From NCBI RefSeq assembly GCF_019083965.1, contig NZ_JAHRCY010000030.1, positions 31,206-95,205 of the forward strand: 64,000 bases of DNA, written 5' to 3'. Of this stretch, positions 32,151 to 40,715 are shown piece after piece. Each line of letters begins with the position of its first letter. Positions within the stretch are counted from its first letter, which is position 1. Below the pieces are notes generated by a model. That model was not told where the DNA came from. It was given only the letters and a program-made list of their open reading frames with translations, and did not search any database. A program made the position numbers and the translations under genes. Origin of the DNA: Catellatospora tritici. GTDB lineage: Bacteria > Actinomycetota > Actinomycetes > Mycobacteriales > Micromonosporaceae.

Positions 32151-32283
32151 TAACGCCCCGCCCCGCCCCGCCCCGGCCCGCCCCGCCCGGCCCGCTCGCG
32201 CGACGCGGTCCGCGCGGTGCGACGCGGTGGGGCGCGGTGCGACGCGGTGGGGCGCGGCGCGGTGGCAGGCACGCGACACGCGG

Positions 32284-33033
32284 TCAGCGCAGGCGGGCGT
32301 AGACGTCGCCGGATCGGTTCAGTGGGCGATAGCGGTCGAGCAGCCGCAGCAGCCCGGCGGCATCGAGCCACTCGTCGGCCGCGAAGCGCATCGTCTCGAC
32401 GGGGGCGTAGTTGTAGCGGTACCCGTCGGCCTGGGCGCCGAGGCGTTCGACCAGGTCGAGCGCGGTGAGCATGGCGTCGTGGGCCTGGGGCAGGTACTCG
32501 AAGGACAGGGCGCGCAGCGGGCGGCTCAGGCCGCGCAGCACGTCGGCCTCGAAACCCTCCACATCGATCTTGCAGAAGGCGGGCTCGCCGTGCGCGGCGA
32601 TCAGCTCGTCGAGGGTGGTCACCGGAACCTCGATGGTGCGGTCCCAGTGGACTCGGGCGAAGCTGTCGTCGGCGGTGACGGTGTCGATCCAGTCGCGCGA
32701 CAGCGTGGAGACGGTCGGGGTGGCCGAGGACAGGGCCAGCGCGGCGTGCCCGGCTTGCGCGCCGACCGCGACCGGCAGCACGGTGACGCCGGGGTCGCGG
32801 CCGAACATCAGGCGCAGCACCCGCAGGCAGTCCGGCTGCGGTTCGATCGCGAGCACCCGCGCGCCGAGGCGGCGCCAGGGCCGCACCCGGCTGCCGACGT
32901 GGGCGCCGATGTCGAAGGCGAGATCGCCGGGGGCGAGGAATCCGGAGTAGAAGCGGCGCATGCGCCGGTGTCGGCCCGGGATGCCGTGGTACATGGCGAG
33001 CGAGCGGGTCAGACCCCAGGCGCGGGCGAGCAT
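32284..33033 (-). CDS. FkbM-family methyltransferase
   Basis: A 249-residue SAM-dependent O-methyltransferase. Motif I is FDIGAHVGSRVRP, motif II has VLAIEPQPD, and the FkbM signature is FCKIDVEGFEADVLRGL. These enzymes methylate hydroxyl groups of sugars or natural products. ATG 33033 lacks a Shine-Dalgarno but follows TAGAGT by 6 nt, suggesting a leaderless mRNA from its own promoter. It converges on the phosphatidyltransferase and points into the envelope locus. Membership in the same pathway is inferred from position only. Confidence 0.9.
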   Translation of the reverse strand: MLARAWGLTRSLAMYHGIPGRHRRMRRFYSGFLAPGDLAFDIGAHVGSRVRPWRRLGARVLAIEPQPDCLRVLRLMFGRDPGVTVLPVAVGAQAGHAALALSSATPTVSTLSRDWIDTVTADDSFARVHWDRTIEVPVTTLDELIAAHGEPAFCKIDVEGFEADVLRGLSRPLRALSFEYLPQAHDAMLTALDLVERLGAQADGYRYNYAPVETMRFAADEWLDAAGLLRLLDRYRPLNRSGDVYARLR

Positions 33034-33354
33034 TGGCCGACTCTAACCCGCCTTGCGTCCATTGAGCAGGGACGGCTGGCCGTTCGGCGCAATCGATGTG
33101 CCTGGAATGTTGACGCGCCGGTAGCACGTCTGTAACGTTGGCCTCAACACAGTGCAAGATTTCGACAAAGACATGCATGTTTTTGTCGTCCACATGTGCA
33201 AGTAGTCGGGACGGCACCTGTCCAGGCAGCACATGACGCACCAACCGCCCGGTTCCGCTCGCCGTCGCGGCTCACCGGCTTCGTGCCGGTCCTGCCCCCG
33301 CGTTGGTGGTCTTCCGCCATACGCGGATACGTCCCCTCAGCGACAAGGACCGTG
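33034..33354. other. 321-bp gap with long palindrome upstream of the GH87-like gene
   Basis: No gene seen. It contains the leaderless promoter of the FkbM gene and, at 33163-33188, a 26-bp palindrome (CGACAAA, central ACATGCATGT, TTTGTCG, one mismatched pair) that is a candidate operator for the large gene starting at 33355. Confidence 0.55.
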
Positions 33355-36300
33355 ATGAGACGAATCAATCCGATCAGGGCGGTGGCGGCCACGGCCACGG
33401 CCGCGGCCGTGCTGGTCGCCTCCGGCGTATGGGCCGGCGTGGCCCAGGCCGCCGGCGGCCCCAATCTCTCCCTCGGCAAGACCGCCAGCGCCAGCTCCAG
33501 CAACGCCGCGTACACCCCCGGCAACCTCAACGACGGCAACCAGGCGACCTACTGGGAGAGCAGCGGCTCGCTGCCGCAGTGGGCGCAGCTCGACCTCGGC
33601 GCCGCGACCAGCGTCGACCAGGTGGTGCTGAAGCTGCCCACGAGCTGGGGCACCCGCACCCAGACCCTCGCGGTCCAGGGCAGCACCAACGGCTCGACGT
33701 TCAGTGACCTGAAGGCCTCCGCGGGTTACGTCTTCACCGCGGGCACCAACTCGGTGACCATCAACTTCACCGCCGCCTCGGTCCGCTACGTGCGCGTGAG
33801 CGTCAGCGCCAACACCGGCTGGGCGGCCGCGCAGCTGTCCGAGCTGGAGGTGTACGGCGTCGCCGGCGGCTCGACCAACCTGGCCCAGGGCCGCCCCACC
33901 ACCGAGAGCGGCCACGCCGACGTCTACGGCTCGGGCAACACGGTCGACGGCAACCAGGCCTCTTACTGGGAGAGCGTCAACAACGCGTGGCCGCAGTGGG
34001 TGACCGTCGACCTCGGCGCCACCACCACGGTCAACAAGGTCGTGCTGAAGATCCCAGCCGGTTGGGGCACCCGCACCCAGACGCTGTCCGTGCAGGGCAG
34101 CACCACCGGGTCGAGCTTCACCAACCTGGTCGCCTCGGCCACGTACACGTTCGACCCGGCCGTGGCGAGCAACTCGGTGACGATCAACTTCACCCAGACC
34201 GGCACCCGGTACGTGCGGATCAACTTCACCGCCAACAGCGCCTGGCCCGCGGGCCAGCTGTCGGAGCTGGAGGTGTACGGCCCCGGCGCGGGCACCGACA
34301 CCACCGCCCCGAGCGTGCCCGGCACCCTGAGCTACACCACCTCCGGCACGACCATCACCCTGAACTGGGGCGCGTCGACCGACAACAGCGGTGGCAGCGG
34401 CATGGCCGGTTACGAGATCTACCGCAACGGTGCCCTGGCCACCACCGTCGGCCTGGTCACCACGTGGGCCGACACCCAGCCGACCTCGGCGACGGTGTCG
34501 TACTACGTGAAGGCACGCGACGTCGCGGGCAACGTGTCGGCGGCGGGCAACACCGTCACCCGCACCGGGACCAGCACCGACACCACCGCGCCGAGCGTGC
34601 CCGGCACGCTCAGCCTGTCCGGCTCGGGCACGACGCTCACCCTGAACTGGGGCGCCTCGACCGACAACGCGGGCGGCAGCGGCATGAGCGGGTACGAGAT
34701 CTACCGCAACAACGCCCTGGCCACCACCGTCGGTCTGGTCACCACGTGGAGCGACACCCAGCCGCTGACGGCGAACGTGTCGTACTACGTCAAGGCGCGC
34801 GACGTCGCGGGCAACGTGTCGGCGGCGGGCAACACCGTCACCCGCAACGGTGACGTGACCGCCCCGTCGGCCCCGACCAACCTGGCCGTCAGCACCTCGG
34901 GCAGCACCATCACGCTGACCTGGACCGCCTCGACCGACTCCGGCTCCGGCCTGGCCGGGTACGACGTCTACCGCGACGGCTCCCTCGTCACCACCGTCGG
35001 CACGGTCACCTCGTGGCAGGACACCCAGCCCGCGACCGCGACGGTGTCGTACTACCTCAGGGCGCGTGACGTCGCGGGCAACCTGTCCGCCAACAGCGCC
35101 ACGGTGACCCGGACCGGCACCCAGCAGCCGGGCTGCACCAACGTGGCCGCGGGCAAGACCGCGACCGCCAACGGTTCGACGTTCACGTTCGTCCCGGCCA
35201 ACGCCGTCGACGGCAACCTCACCACCTACTGGGAGGGTGCGGGCCTGCCCGCGACGCTGACCGTGGCGCTGGGCGCCAACCACAGCGTCACGCAGGTGAA
35301 CGTGAAGCTGAACCCGGACCCGGCGTGGGGCACCCGTACCCAGAACATCGAGGTCCTCGGCCGCGACCAGGCCGCCACCACCTACACCACGATCAAGGCC
35401 GCCGCGAACTACCAGTTCACGCAGGGCAACAACGTGGTGAACATCCCGGTGTCGGCGACCACCGCCGACGTGCAGCTGAAGATCGCCTCCAACAACGGCG
35501 CCCCCTCGGGCCAGGTGGCGGAGTTCGAGGTCTGCGGCACCCCGGCGCCCAACGCCGACCTGTCCGTCGGCAACGTGTCGTTCAGCCCCTCGGCGCCGAC
35601 CGAGGCCAGCAACGTCACGCTGAGCGCCACCGTCAGCAACATCGGTGAGCTGGCCTCGACCGCGACCACGCTCAACTTCTACCTCGACGGCGTGCTCAAG
35701 ACGACCGCCAACGTCGGCCCGATCGGGGCGGGCAGCTCGCTGCCGATCTCGATCGCGATCGGCAACCTGCCGCAGGGCAGCTTCGCGCTGTCGGCCAAGG
35801 TCGACCCGTCCAACACGGTGATCGAGAAGAGCGAGGCCAACAACACCGGCAACGCCGCCTCGCCGCTGACCGTCACCCAGGCCCCCGGCCCGGACCTGCA
35901 GGTCGTCGGCATCTCCACCACCCCGGCCAACCCGGCCGTGGGCGCGGCGGTCAGCTTCACCGTCCAGGTCAAGAACCGGGGCATCGACCCGGCGGGCGCC
36001 TCGACCACCCGCGTGGTCGTCGGCTCCACCACGCTGAACACCAGCACCGGCACCATCGCCGCGGGGGCCACGGCCACCGTCGCGATCACCGGCACCTGGA
36101 CCGCGACCAGCGGCGGGGCGACCATCACCGCCACCGCCGACGCCACCAACACCGTCGCCGAGACCAACGAGACGAACAACTCGCTGTCCCAGGCGATCGT
36201 GGTGGGCCGCGGCGCCGCCACCCCGTTCACCACGTACGAGGCCGAGGCGGGCACCTACCAGGGCACCCTGCTGACCGCCGACCCGCTGCGCACCTTCGGG

Positions 36301-37938
36301 CACACCAACTTCGGCACCGAGTCCTCGGGCCGTCAGTCGGTGCGCCTGGACAGCCAGGGTCAGTTCGTGCAGATCACCTCGACCGTGCAGACCAACTCGA
36401 TCGTGGTGCGCAACTCGGTCCCGGACTCCGCCTCCGGCGGCGGCCAGGACTACACCATCAGCCTCTACGCCAACGACGTCTTCGTGCAGAAGCTCACGTT
36501 CTCGTCGCGCAACAGCTGGCTGTACGGCACCACCGACGACACCGAGTCGCTGTCGAACACGCCCCAGGCCAACGCTCGGCGCCTGTTCGACGAGTCGCAG
36601 GCGCTGCTGTCCACCTCGTACCCCGCGGGTACGCGGTTCAAGCTGCAGCGCGACAGCGGTGACAACGCGTCGTTCTACATCATCGACCTCATCGATCTCG
36701 AGCAGGTCGCCCCGCAGCTCACCAAGCCCGCCGAGTGCACCTCGATCACGGCGTACGGCGCGGTGGCCAACGACGGCGTCGACGACACCGCGGCGATCCA
36801 GCGGGCCGTCACCGACGACGAGAACGGCGTGATCAGCTGCGTCTGGATCCCGGCCGGTCAGTGGCGTCAGGAGCAGAAGATCCTGTCGCCTGACCCGACC
36901 CGCGGTCAGTACAACCAGAAGGGCATCAGCAACGCGGTCATCCGTGGCGCGGGCATGTGGTACACGAAGCTGTACACCAACACCGAGCCGCAGAACGTGG
37001 TCGGCAACATCAACCACCCGCACGAGGGCAACGTCGGCTTCGAACTCGAGACCAACACCCAGATCTCGGACCTGGCCATCTTCGGTATGACCACCAACCG
37101 CGCCAACCGGGGCCACGGCCTCAACGGCCGGTTCGGTCAGAACTCGAAGCTCACCAACATCTGGATCGAGCACGTCAACGTCGGCGCCTGGGTCGGCCGC
37201 GACTACTCGGACACGCCCGCCTACTGGAACCCGGGCAACAACCTGGACTTCAGCGGCATGCGCATCCGGGACACGTTCGCCGACGGCATCAACTTCTCCA
37301 ACGGCACCCGCAACTCCCGCGTGTTCAACTCGTCCTTCCGGACCACCGGTGACGACTCGCTCGCGGTGTGGGCCAACCCGTTCGTGAAGGACCAGAACGT
37401 CGACATCGCGCACGACAACCACTTCACCAACAACACGATCGCGCTGCCCTGGCGTGCCAACGGCGCCGCGATCTACGGCGGTTACGGCAACGCGATCGAG
37501 AACAACCTCATCTACGACACGATGAACTACCCGGCGATCATGCTGGCGACCGACCACAGCCCGCTCCCGTTCTCGGGGACGACGACGATCTCCAACAACG
37601 GGATCTACCGGGGCGGCGGCGTGTTCTGGAACGAGGCCCAGGAGTTCGGCGCGATCACGCTGTTCGCGTCGGGCAAGGACATCATCGGCGCCGTCATCAA
37701 GGACACCGACATCTACGACTCCACGTATGACGGCATCCAGTTCAAGACCGGCGGCGGCAGCATGCCGAACGTGGTCATCACCAATGTGAAGATCGACAAG
37801 TCGAACAACGGCGCGGGCATCCTGGCGATGAGCGGCGCACGCGGCAACGCGACGCTGACCAACGTCACGATCACCAACTCCGCCGACGGCAACATCCTCA
37901 TCCAGCCCGGTTCCCAGTTCACCATCACCGGCAGCTGA
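33355..37938 (+). CDS. Secreted multimodular GH87-like alpha-1,3-glucanase/mycodextranase
   Basis: A 1527-residue exported enzyme. After a signal peptide come two discoidin/CBM32-like modules (about 35-315), three fibronectin III modules (about 320-580, the first two near-identical), a third discoidin-like module (about 585-720), two CARDB modules (about 725-955), a CBM6/35-like module (about 960-1120) and a C-terminal beta-helix starting SITAYGAVANDGVDDTAAIQ. The helix carries the Asp pattern TFADGINFSNG and TTGDDSLAVW typical of GH87, so fungal alpha-1,3-glucan is the likely target. AAGGA precedes ATG 33355. GH55 or another beta-helix family is an alternative. Confidence 0.8.
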   Translation: MRRINPIRAVAATATAAAVLVASGVWAGVAQAAGGPNLSLGKTASASSSNAAYTPGNLNDGNQATYWESSGSLPQWAQLDLGAATSVDQVVLKLPTSWGTRTQTLAVQGSTNGSTFSDLKASAGYVFTAGTNSVTINFTAASVRYVRVSVSANTGWAAAQLSELEVYGVAGGSTNLAQGRPTTESGHADVYGSGNTVDGNQASYWESVNNAWPQWVTVDLGATTTVNKVVLKIPAGWGTRTQTLSVQGSTTGSSFTNLVASATYTFDPAVASNSVTINFTQTGTRYVRINFTANSAWPAGQLSELEVYGPGAGTDTTAPSVPGTLSYTTSGTTITLNWGASTDNSGGSGMAGYEIYRNGALATTVGLVTTWADTQPTSATVSYYVKARDVAGNVSAAGNTVTRTGTSTDTTAPSVPGTLSLSGSGTTLTLNWGASTDNAGGSGMSGYEIYRNNALATTVGLVTTWSDTQPLTANVSYYVKARDVAGNVSAAGNTVTRNGDVTAPSAPTNLAVSTSGSTITLTWTASTDSGSGLAGYDVYRDGSLVTTVGTVTSWQDTQPATATVSYYLRARDVAGNLSANSATVTRTGTQQPGCTNVAAGKTATANGSTFTFVPANAVDGNLTTYWEGAGLPATLTVALGANHSVTQVNVKLNPDPAWGTRTQNIEVLGRDQAATTYTTIKAAANYQFTQGNNVVNIPVSATTADVQLKIASNNGAPSGQVAEFEVCGTPAPNADLSVGNVSFSPSAPTEASNVTLSATVSNIGELASTATTLNFYLDGVLKTTANVGPIGAGSSLPISIAIGNLPQGSFALSAKVDPSNTVIEKSEANNTGNAASPLTVTQAPGPDLQVVGISTTPANPAVGAAVSFTVQVKNRGIDPAGASTTRVVVGSTTLNTSTGTIAAGATATVAITGTWTATSGGATITATADATNTVAETNETNNSLSQAIVVGRGAATPFTTYEAEAGTYQGTLLTADPLRTFGHTNFGTESSGRQSVRLDSQGQFVQITSTVQTNSIVVRNSVPDSASGGGQDYTISLYANDVFVQKLTFSSRNSWLYGTTDDTESLSNTPQANARRLFDESQALLSTSYPAGTRFKLQRDSGDNASFYIIDLIDLEQVAPQLTKPAECTSITAYGAVANDGVDDTAAIQRAVTDDENGVISCVWIPAGQWRQEQKILSPDPTRGQYNQKGISNAVIRGAGMWYTKLYTNTEPQNVVGNINHPHEGNVGFELETNTQISDLAIFGMTTNRANRGHGLNGRFGQNSKLTNIWIEHVNVGAWVGRDYSDTPAYWNPGNNLDFSGMRIRDTFADGINFSNGTRNSRVFNSSFRTTGDDSLAVWANPFVKDQNVDIAHDNHFTNNTIALPWRANGAAIYGGYGNAIENNLIYDTMNYPAIMLATDHSPLPFSGTTTISNNGIYRGGGVFWNEAQEFGAITLFASGKDIIGAVIKDTDIYDSTYDGIQFKTGGGSMPNVVITNVKIDKSNNGAGILAMSGARGNATLTNVTITNSADGNILIQPGSQFTITGS

Positions 37939-37957
37939 CCCTCCCGCTGCCCCTGAG

Positions 37958-38009
37958 GTAAGGAAGGGCCCCTTCTTATCGCTTCGCGATGTAGAAGGGG
38001 CCCTTCTTC
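37958..38009. repeat. Double GGGCCC hairpin element, copy 4
   Basis: AAGGAAGGGCCCCTTCTT, ATCGC-TTC-GCGAT mini-stem, then AGAAGGGGCCCTTCTTC. It lies 20 bp past the GH87-like stop and acts as the likely terminator. Confidence 0.85.
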
Positions 38010-38111
38010 GCGCCCGCCCATCTCCCGCTGCCCCGGCGTCCCCGATGAGTGCCGGGCAGTGCCTGGGAGTGCCGGGGAGTGCCGGGCGCCGCCGGGGCGT
38101 CGGGCGGCGGC

Positions 38112-38189
38112 AAGATCGGTGCAGTTTCGGGGAAACTGCACGAAACGGGGCCAAGATTCCCGCACTTTCCCTGAAACTGCACCGATCTT
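38112..38189 (+). repeat. Dispersed nested palindrome, copy C (best preserved)
   Basis: 78 bp. Outer 24-bp arms starting AAGATCGGTGCAGTTTC and ending GAAACTGCACCGATCTT pair with one mismatch. The left arm continues into an inner hairpin GTGCAGTTTC-GGG-GAAACTGCAC. The centre holds ACGGGGCCAAGATTCCC. It lies in a convergent gap. Confidence 0.9.
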
Positions 38190-38259
38190 GGGGCAGTGTG
38201 GCCCCGCTCGCCACCCACCGGCGGCGAGCGGGGCGGGGTGGCGAGCGGGGCGGGATGGG

Positions 38260-39939
38260 TCAGGCGCCCGCGACCTCGAACGAGTAGACCCGGGTGACCG
38301 CGTCGGTGGTCTGAGACGGGGTCTGCACGACCAGGCGGACGTAGCGGGCCGTGGCGTTGACCGGATGCGTGGTCACGCCGTCGGCGTTGGCTGTGACGGT
38401 GACCAGCGTGGTCCAGGTGCCGCCGTCGCTGCTGCCTTCGATCCGGAACGCCTTCGTGTTCAGGGCCAGGGCTTCGCCGCCCGCCGAGGCGTGGCGGATC
38501 ACGAACCGGCGCACGGTGCGCACCGACCCGAGGTCGACCTGTAGCGAGGCGCCCGCGACGCCGCTGCACCACTTGCTGTTGCCGCTGACCACGCCGTCGG
38601 TGGCCTTGGCCGGTGCCTCGGCCGCCACGCACGCGGCGCTGCCGGTGGTGGGCTTGCCCAGGGCCAGGTCGCTACCGGGGAAGGTGCCGCCCTCGTCGGA
38701 CAGGCTCAGGTCGTCGAGGTAGCCGCGGAAGGTGCCGGTGCCAGTGGGTCGGTCGAAGCCGAGGTCGACGCGGGTAACGGTGCGTCCGGCCAGGCCGCCG
38801 AGGTTGATCCGGACCAGGTTCCACTGGTTGACGACCAGATGGCCGCCCTCGCCTTGGAACTGCGGGTGGGCGCGTACGCCGTACTGGTCCACGGCGCTGG
38901 TGTCGCGCAGCGCGGAACCGTCGCTGAACTGCAGGTCGACGCCCACGAAGGTGCCGTTGGCCTGCTGCGGGTAGATCCAGTACGACAGCACGCTGCGCGA
39001 GGTCAGCGGGGTGTCGGCGGCGAAGATCCGGGCGTACGAGTACGACTGCGTCGCCGAGTTGTCCGATCCGGAGTACATCAGCGCCCCGGCCCCGCTGTGC
39101 GCCAGCTCGGCCCGGGTCGACGCCTCCATCGCCGTCAGCGCGCAGCAGTAGCCGCCCACGTTGATCGCCGCGGCGATGCTGTCGCGCCAGGTGGGAGCGG
39201 TGTCGGTGGCCTCGAACGCGGTCGACAGCAGCGGATGGTCGCGTCCGTCGCCGAGCACCGACTCCAGCCCGCTGTACCAGCGCACCGCCATCCGGGCGTA
39301 CCCGGCGTCGTTGGGGTGCAGGGTGTCGGCCAGGTCGGCCGAGCCGAGCACGGACAGGTCGACGAGCTTGGCCCGTGCCCCGCGTGCGGCCACGATGCCG
39401 GGCACCGCCGCGTTGAACGTGTTGATCCGGGCCTGGATGGTCGCGTCCAGCGCGGGCACGATCTTGGCGATCAGCACGGTCGCGGTGGGTCGGGCGGCCA
39501 GGATCTGGTCGATGAGCGAGCCCAGCCGGGCGGGCGCGTTGGCGACGTCGTAGTTCTGGTTCATGTCGTTGGTGCCGATGTGCAGCAGCACCACGTCGGG
39601 CTGGTAGGTGTTGAGCCAGCCGGTGGCGCTGGCGGCGATCTGGTCGATGCGCCAGCCGGAGTGGCCCTCGTTGTCGGTGTCGGGCAGGCTGCCCGACTGC
39701 TGCGAGCCGACGAAGTCGACGGCGTATCCGGCCTGGTTGACCAGGCGCTGCCACAGCGCGGCGCGGTAGCTGGAGGTGCTGGGGCTGCCGACGCCCCAGG
39801 TGATCGAGTCGCCGAGCGGCATGATCCGGATCGGACGGCTGGTGACGGCGGCCTCGGCGGGCGCGGGCAGGAAAGCCAGGGACAGGAGCGCGGCCAGGAG
39901 CGCCGCGAGGCGGGTGGCGAGGCGGGGGACGGATGGCAC
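38260..39939 (-). CDS. Secreted SGNH/GDSL esterase with C-terminal discoidin module
   Basis: A 559-residue exported hydrolase. After the signal peptide (about 1-30) the SGNH blocks are LGDSITWG (S45), HIGTNDMN (block III Asn) and DTLHPND (D205, H208). A jelly-roll-like middle region (about 220-410) is followed by an F5/8-type C module (about 420-559). It probably removes acetyl or feruloyl esters from plant polysaccharide. GTG 39939 follows GGAGGTATCC. Operator-like inverted repeats upstream match the one before the GH92 gene. Both genes also share discoidin modules of the same subtype. Confidence 0.88.
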   Translation of the reverse strand: MPSVPRLATRLAALLAALLSLAFLPAPAEAAVTSRPIRIMPLGDSITWGVGSPSTSSYRAALWQRLVNQAGYAVDFVGSQQSGSLPDTDNEGHSGWRIDQIAASATGWLNTYQPDVVLLHIGTNDMNQNYDVANAPARLGSLIDQILAARPTATVLIAKIVPALDATIQARINTFNAAVPGIVAARGARAKLVDLSVLGSADLADTLHPNDAGYARMAVRWYSGLESVLGDGRDHPLLSTAFEATDTAPTWRDSIAAAINVGGYCCALTAMEASTRAELAHSGAGALMYSGSDNSATQSYSYARIFAADTPLTSRSVLSYWIYPQQANGTFVGVDLQFSDGSALRDTSAVDQYGVRAHPQFQGEGGHLVVNQWNLVRINLGGLAGRTVTRVDLGFDRPTGTGTFRGYLDDLSLSDEGGTFPGSDLALGKPTTGSAACVAAEAPAKATDGVVSGNSKWCSGVAGASLQVDLGSVRTVRRFVIRHASAGGEALALNTKAFRIEGSSDGGTWTTLVTVTANADGVTTHPVNATARYVRLVVQTPSQTTDAVTRVYSFEVAGA

Positions 39940-40023
39940 GGATACCTCCGGGACGGGGGAGGTGGCGGTGTGGGGGCCGCCGATACGGGTGCTTTCCGTC
40001 CAGCCTGGAGTTATTATTCATGC

Positions 40024-40052
40024 TTGTCAATGGAGTTTGACAACGTTGCCAA
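40024..40052. promoter_or_regulatory. LacI-type operator upstream of the SGNH esterase
   Basis: TTGACAACGTTGCCAA at 40037-40052 is symmetric but for one pair, with a perfect CAACGTTG core. It overlaps an inverted repeat TTGTCAA-N6-TTGACAA at 40024-40043. The CAACGTTG core is shared with the site upstream of the GH92 gene (49096). Confidence 0.65.
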
Positions 40053-40147
40053 TCGTCGGGGCTCAGCATAGCGTCGTCTTGCGGACAACGCGATCTGAGT
40101 GGTGACCACTCAGGCGTACGTACTCAACCGCGCCGATCCTCGGCAGC

Positions 40148-40684
40148 ATGAGGAAATCGCTGCTCGCCATCACCCTGCTGACCGTGGCCCTTGCCGGCTG
40201 CGGCCCCACCGACGATCCGGCGGCCCCCGCGGCCAACCCTCCCGCCGCCACCTCCGCCGCGGCCAGCCCCGCCCCGGCCGCCAACAACGCGCAGGTGACC
40301 CCGGAGCAGCTGTGCGGCCTGCTGAGCGTCGCCGACGCGGTGCGTATCACCGGCTTCAGCGGGATCGCGAAGGCCACTGCCAGCTGGTCGGACAACGTGG
40401 CGGTGTGCGACTACGAGCAGGCCGACGGCATCGGCAAAATGATCATCCAGTTCCAGCCGAACGCCAGGACCATGTTCGACATGACCAAGGCTCGCGGGCA
40501 GCGGGTGTCCGGGTTGGGTCAGGAGGCGGTCTACTTCGACACATCCGGACAGCTCACGGTACGGCTGACCGAGGCCGACCTGTTCCACGTCTTCATGCTT
40601 GACGTGCGGGCGCACGGCGGCGACCCGAAGGGCGGCGCGATCGCGATCGCGAACATCGTGGTCCCGCACCTGCCGGGTGCGTAA
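40148..40684 (+). CDS. DUF3558-like lipoprotein
   Basis: A 178-residue lipoprotein. The lipobox is ALAGC near residue 18, then an Ala/Pro-rich linker. The domain begins LCGLLSVADAVRITGFSG, has VCDYEQADG and RVSGLGQEAVYFD, and ends near IANIVVPHL. This C...C layout with G-L-G-x-x-A resembles DUF3558, common in actinomycete lipoproteins of unknown function. It is followed closely by the LAL regulator and may signal to it, but no evidence beyond position exists. Confidence 0.75.
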   Translation: MRKSLLAITLLTVALAGCGPTDDPAAPAANPPAATSAAASPAPAANNAQVTPEQLCGLLSVADAVRITGFSGIAKATASWSDNVAVCDYEQADGIGKMIIQFQPNARTMFDMTKARGQRVSGLGQEAVYFDTSGQLTVRLTEADLFHVFMLDVRAHGGDPKGGAIAIANIVVPHLPGA

Positions 40685-40715
40685 CCGACGCTGTGTAGGA
40701 GGTAGATTCGCCCGC

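Noticed and set aside
31702..33135. Several open frames across 32150-32275.
   Set aside because: They translate simple CCCCG/GCGGTG repeats and have no ribosome sites.
33337..38214. A 1625-codon open frame on the minus strand opposite the GH87-like gene.
   Set aside because: Composition is Val/Gly/Arg/Asp-rich with no domains; it is the usual antisense shadow of a high-GC gene. The plus strand has a signal peptide and recognisable modules throughout.
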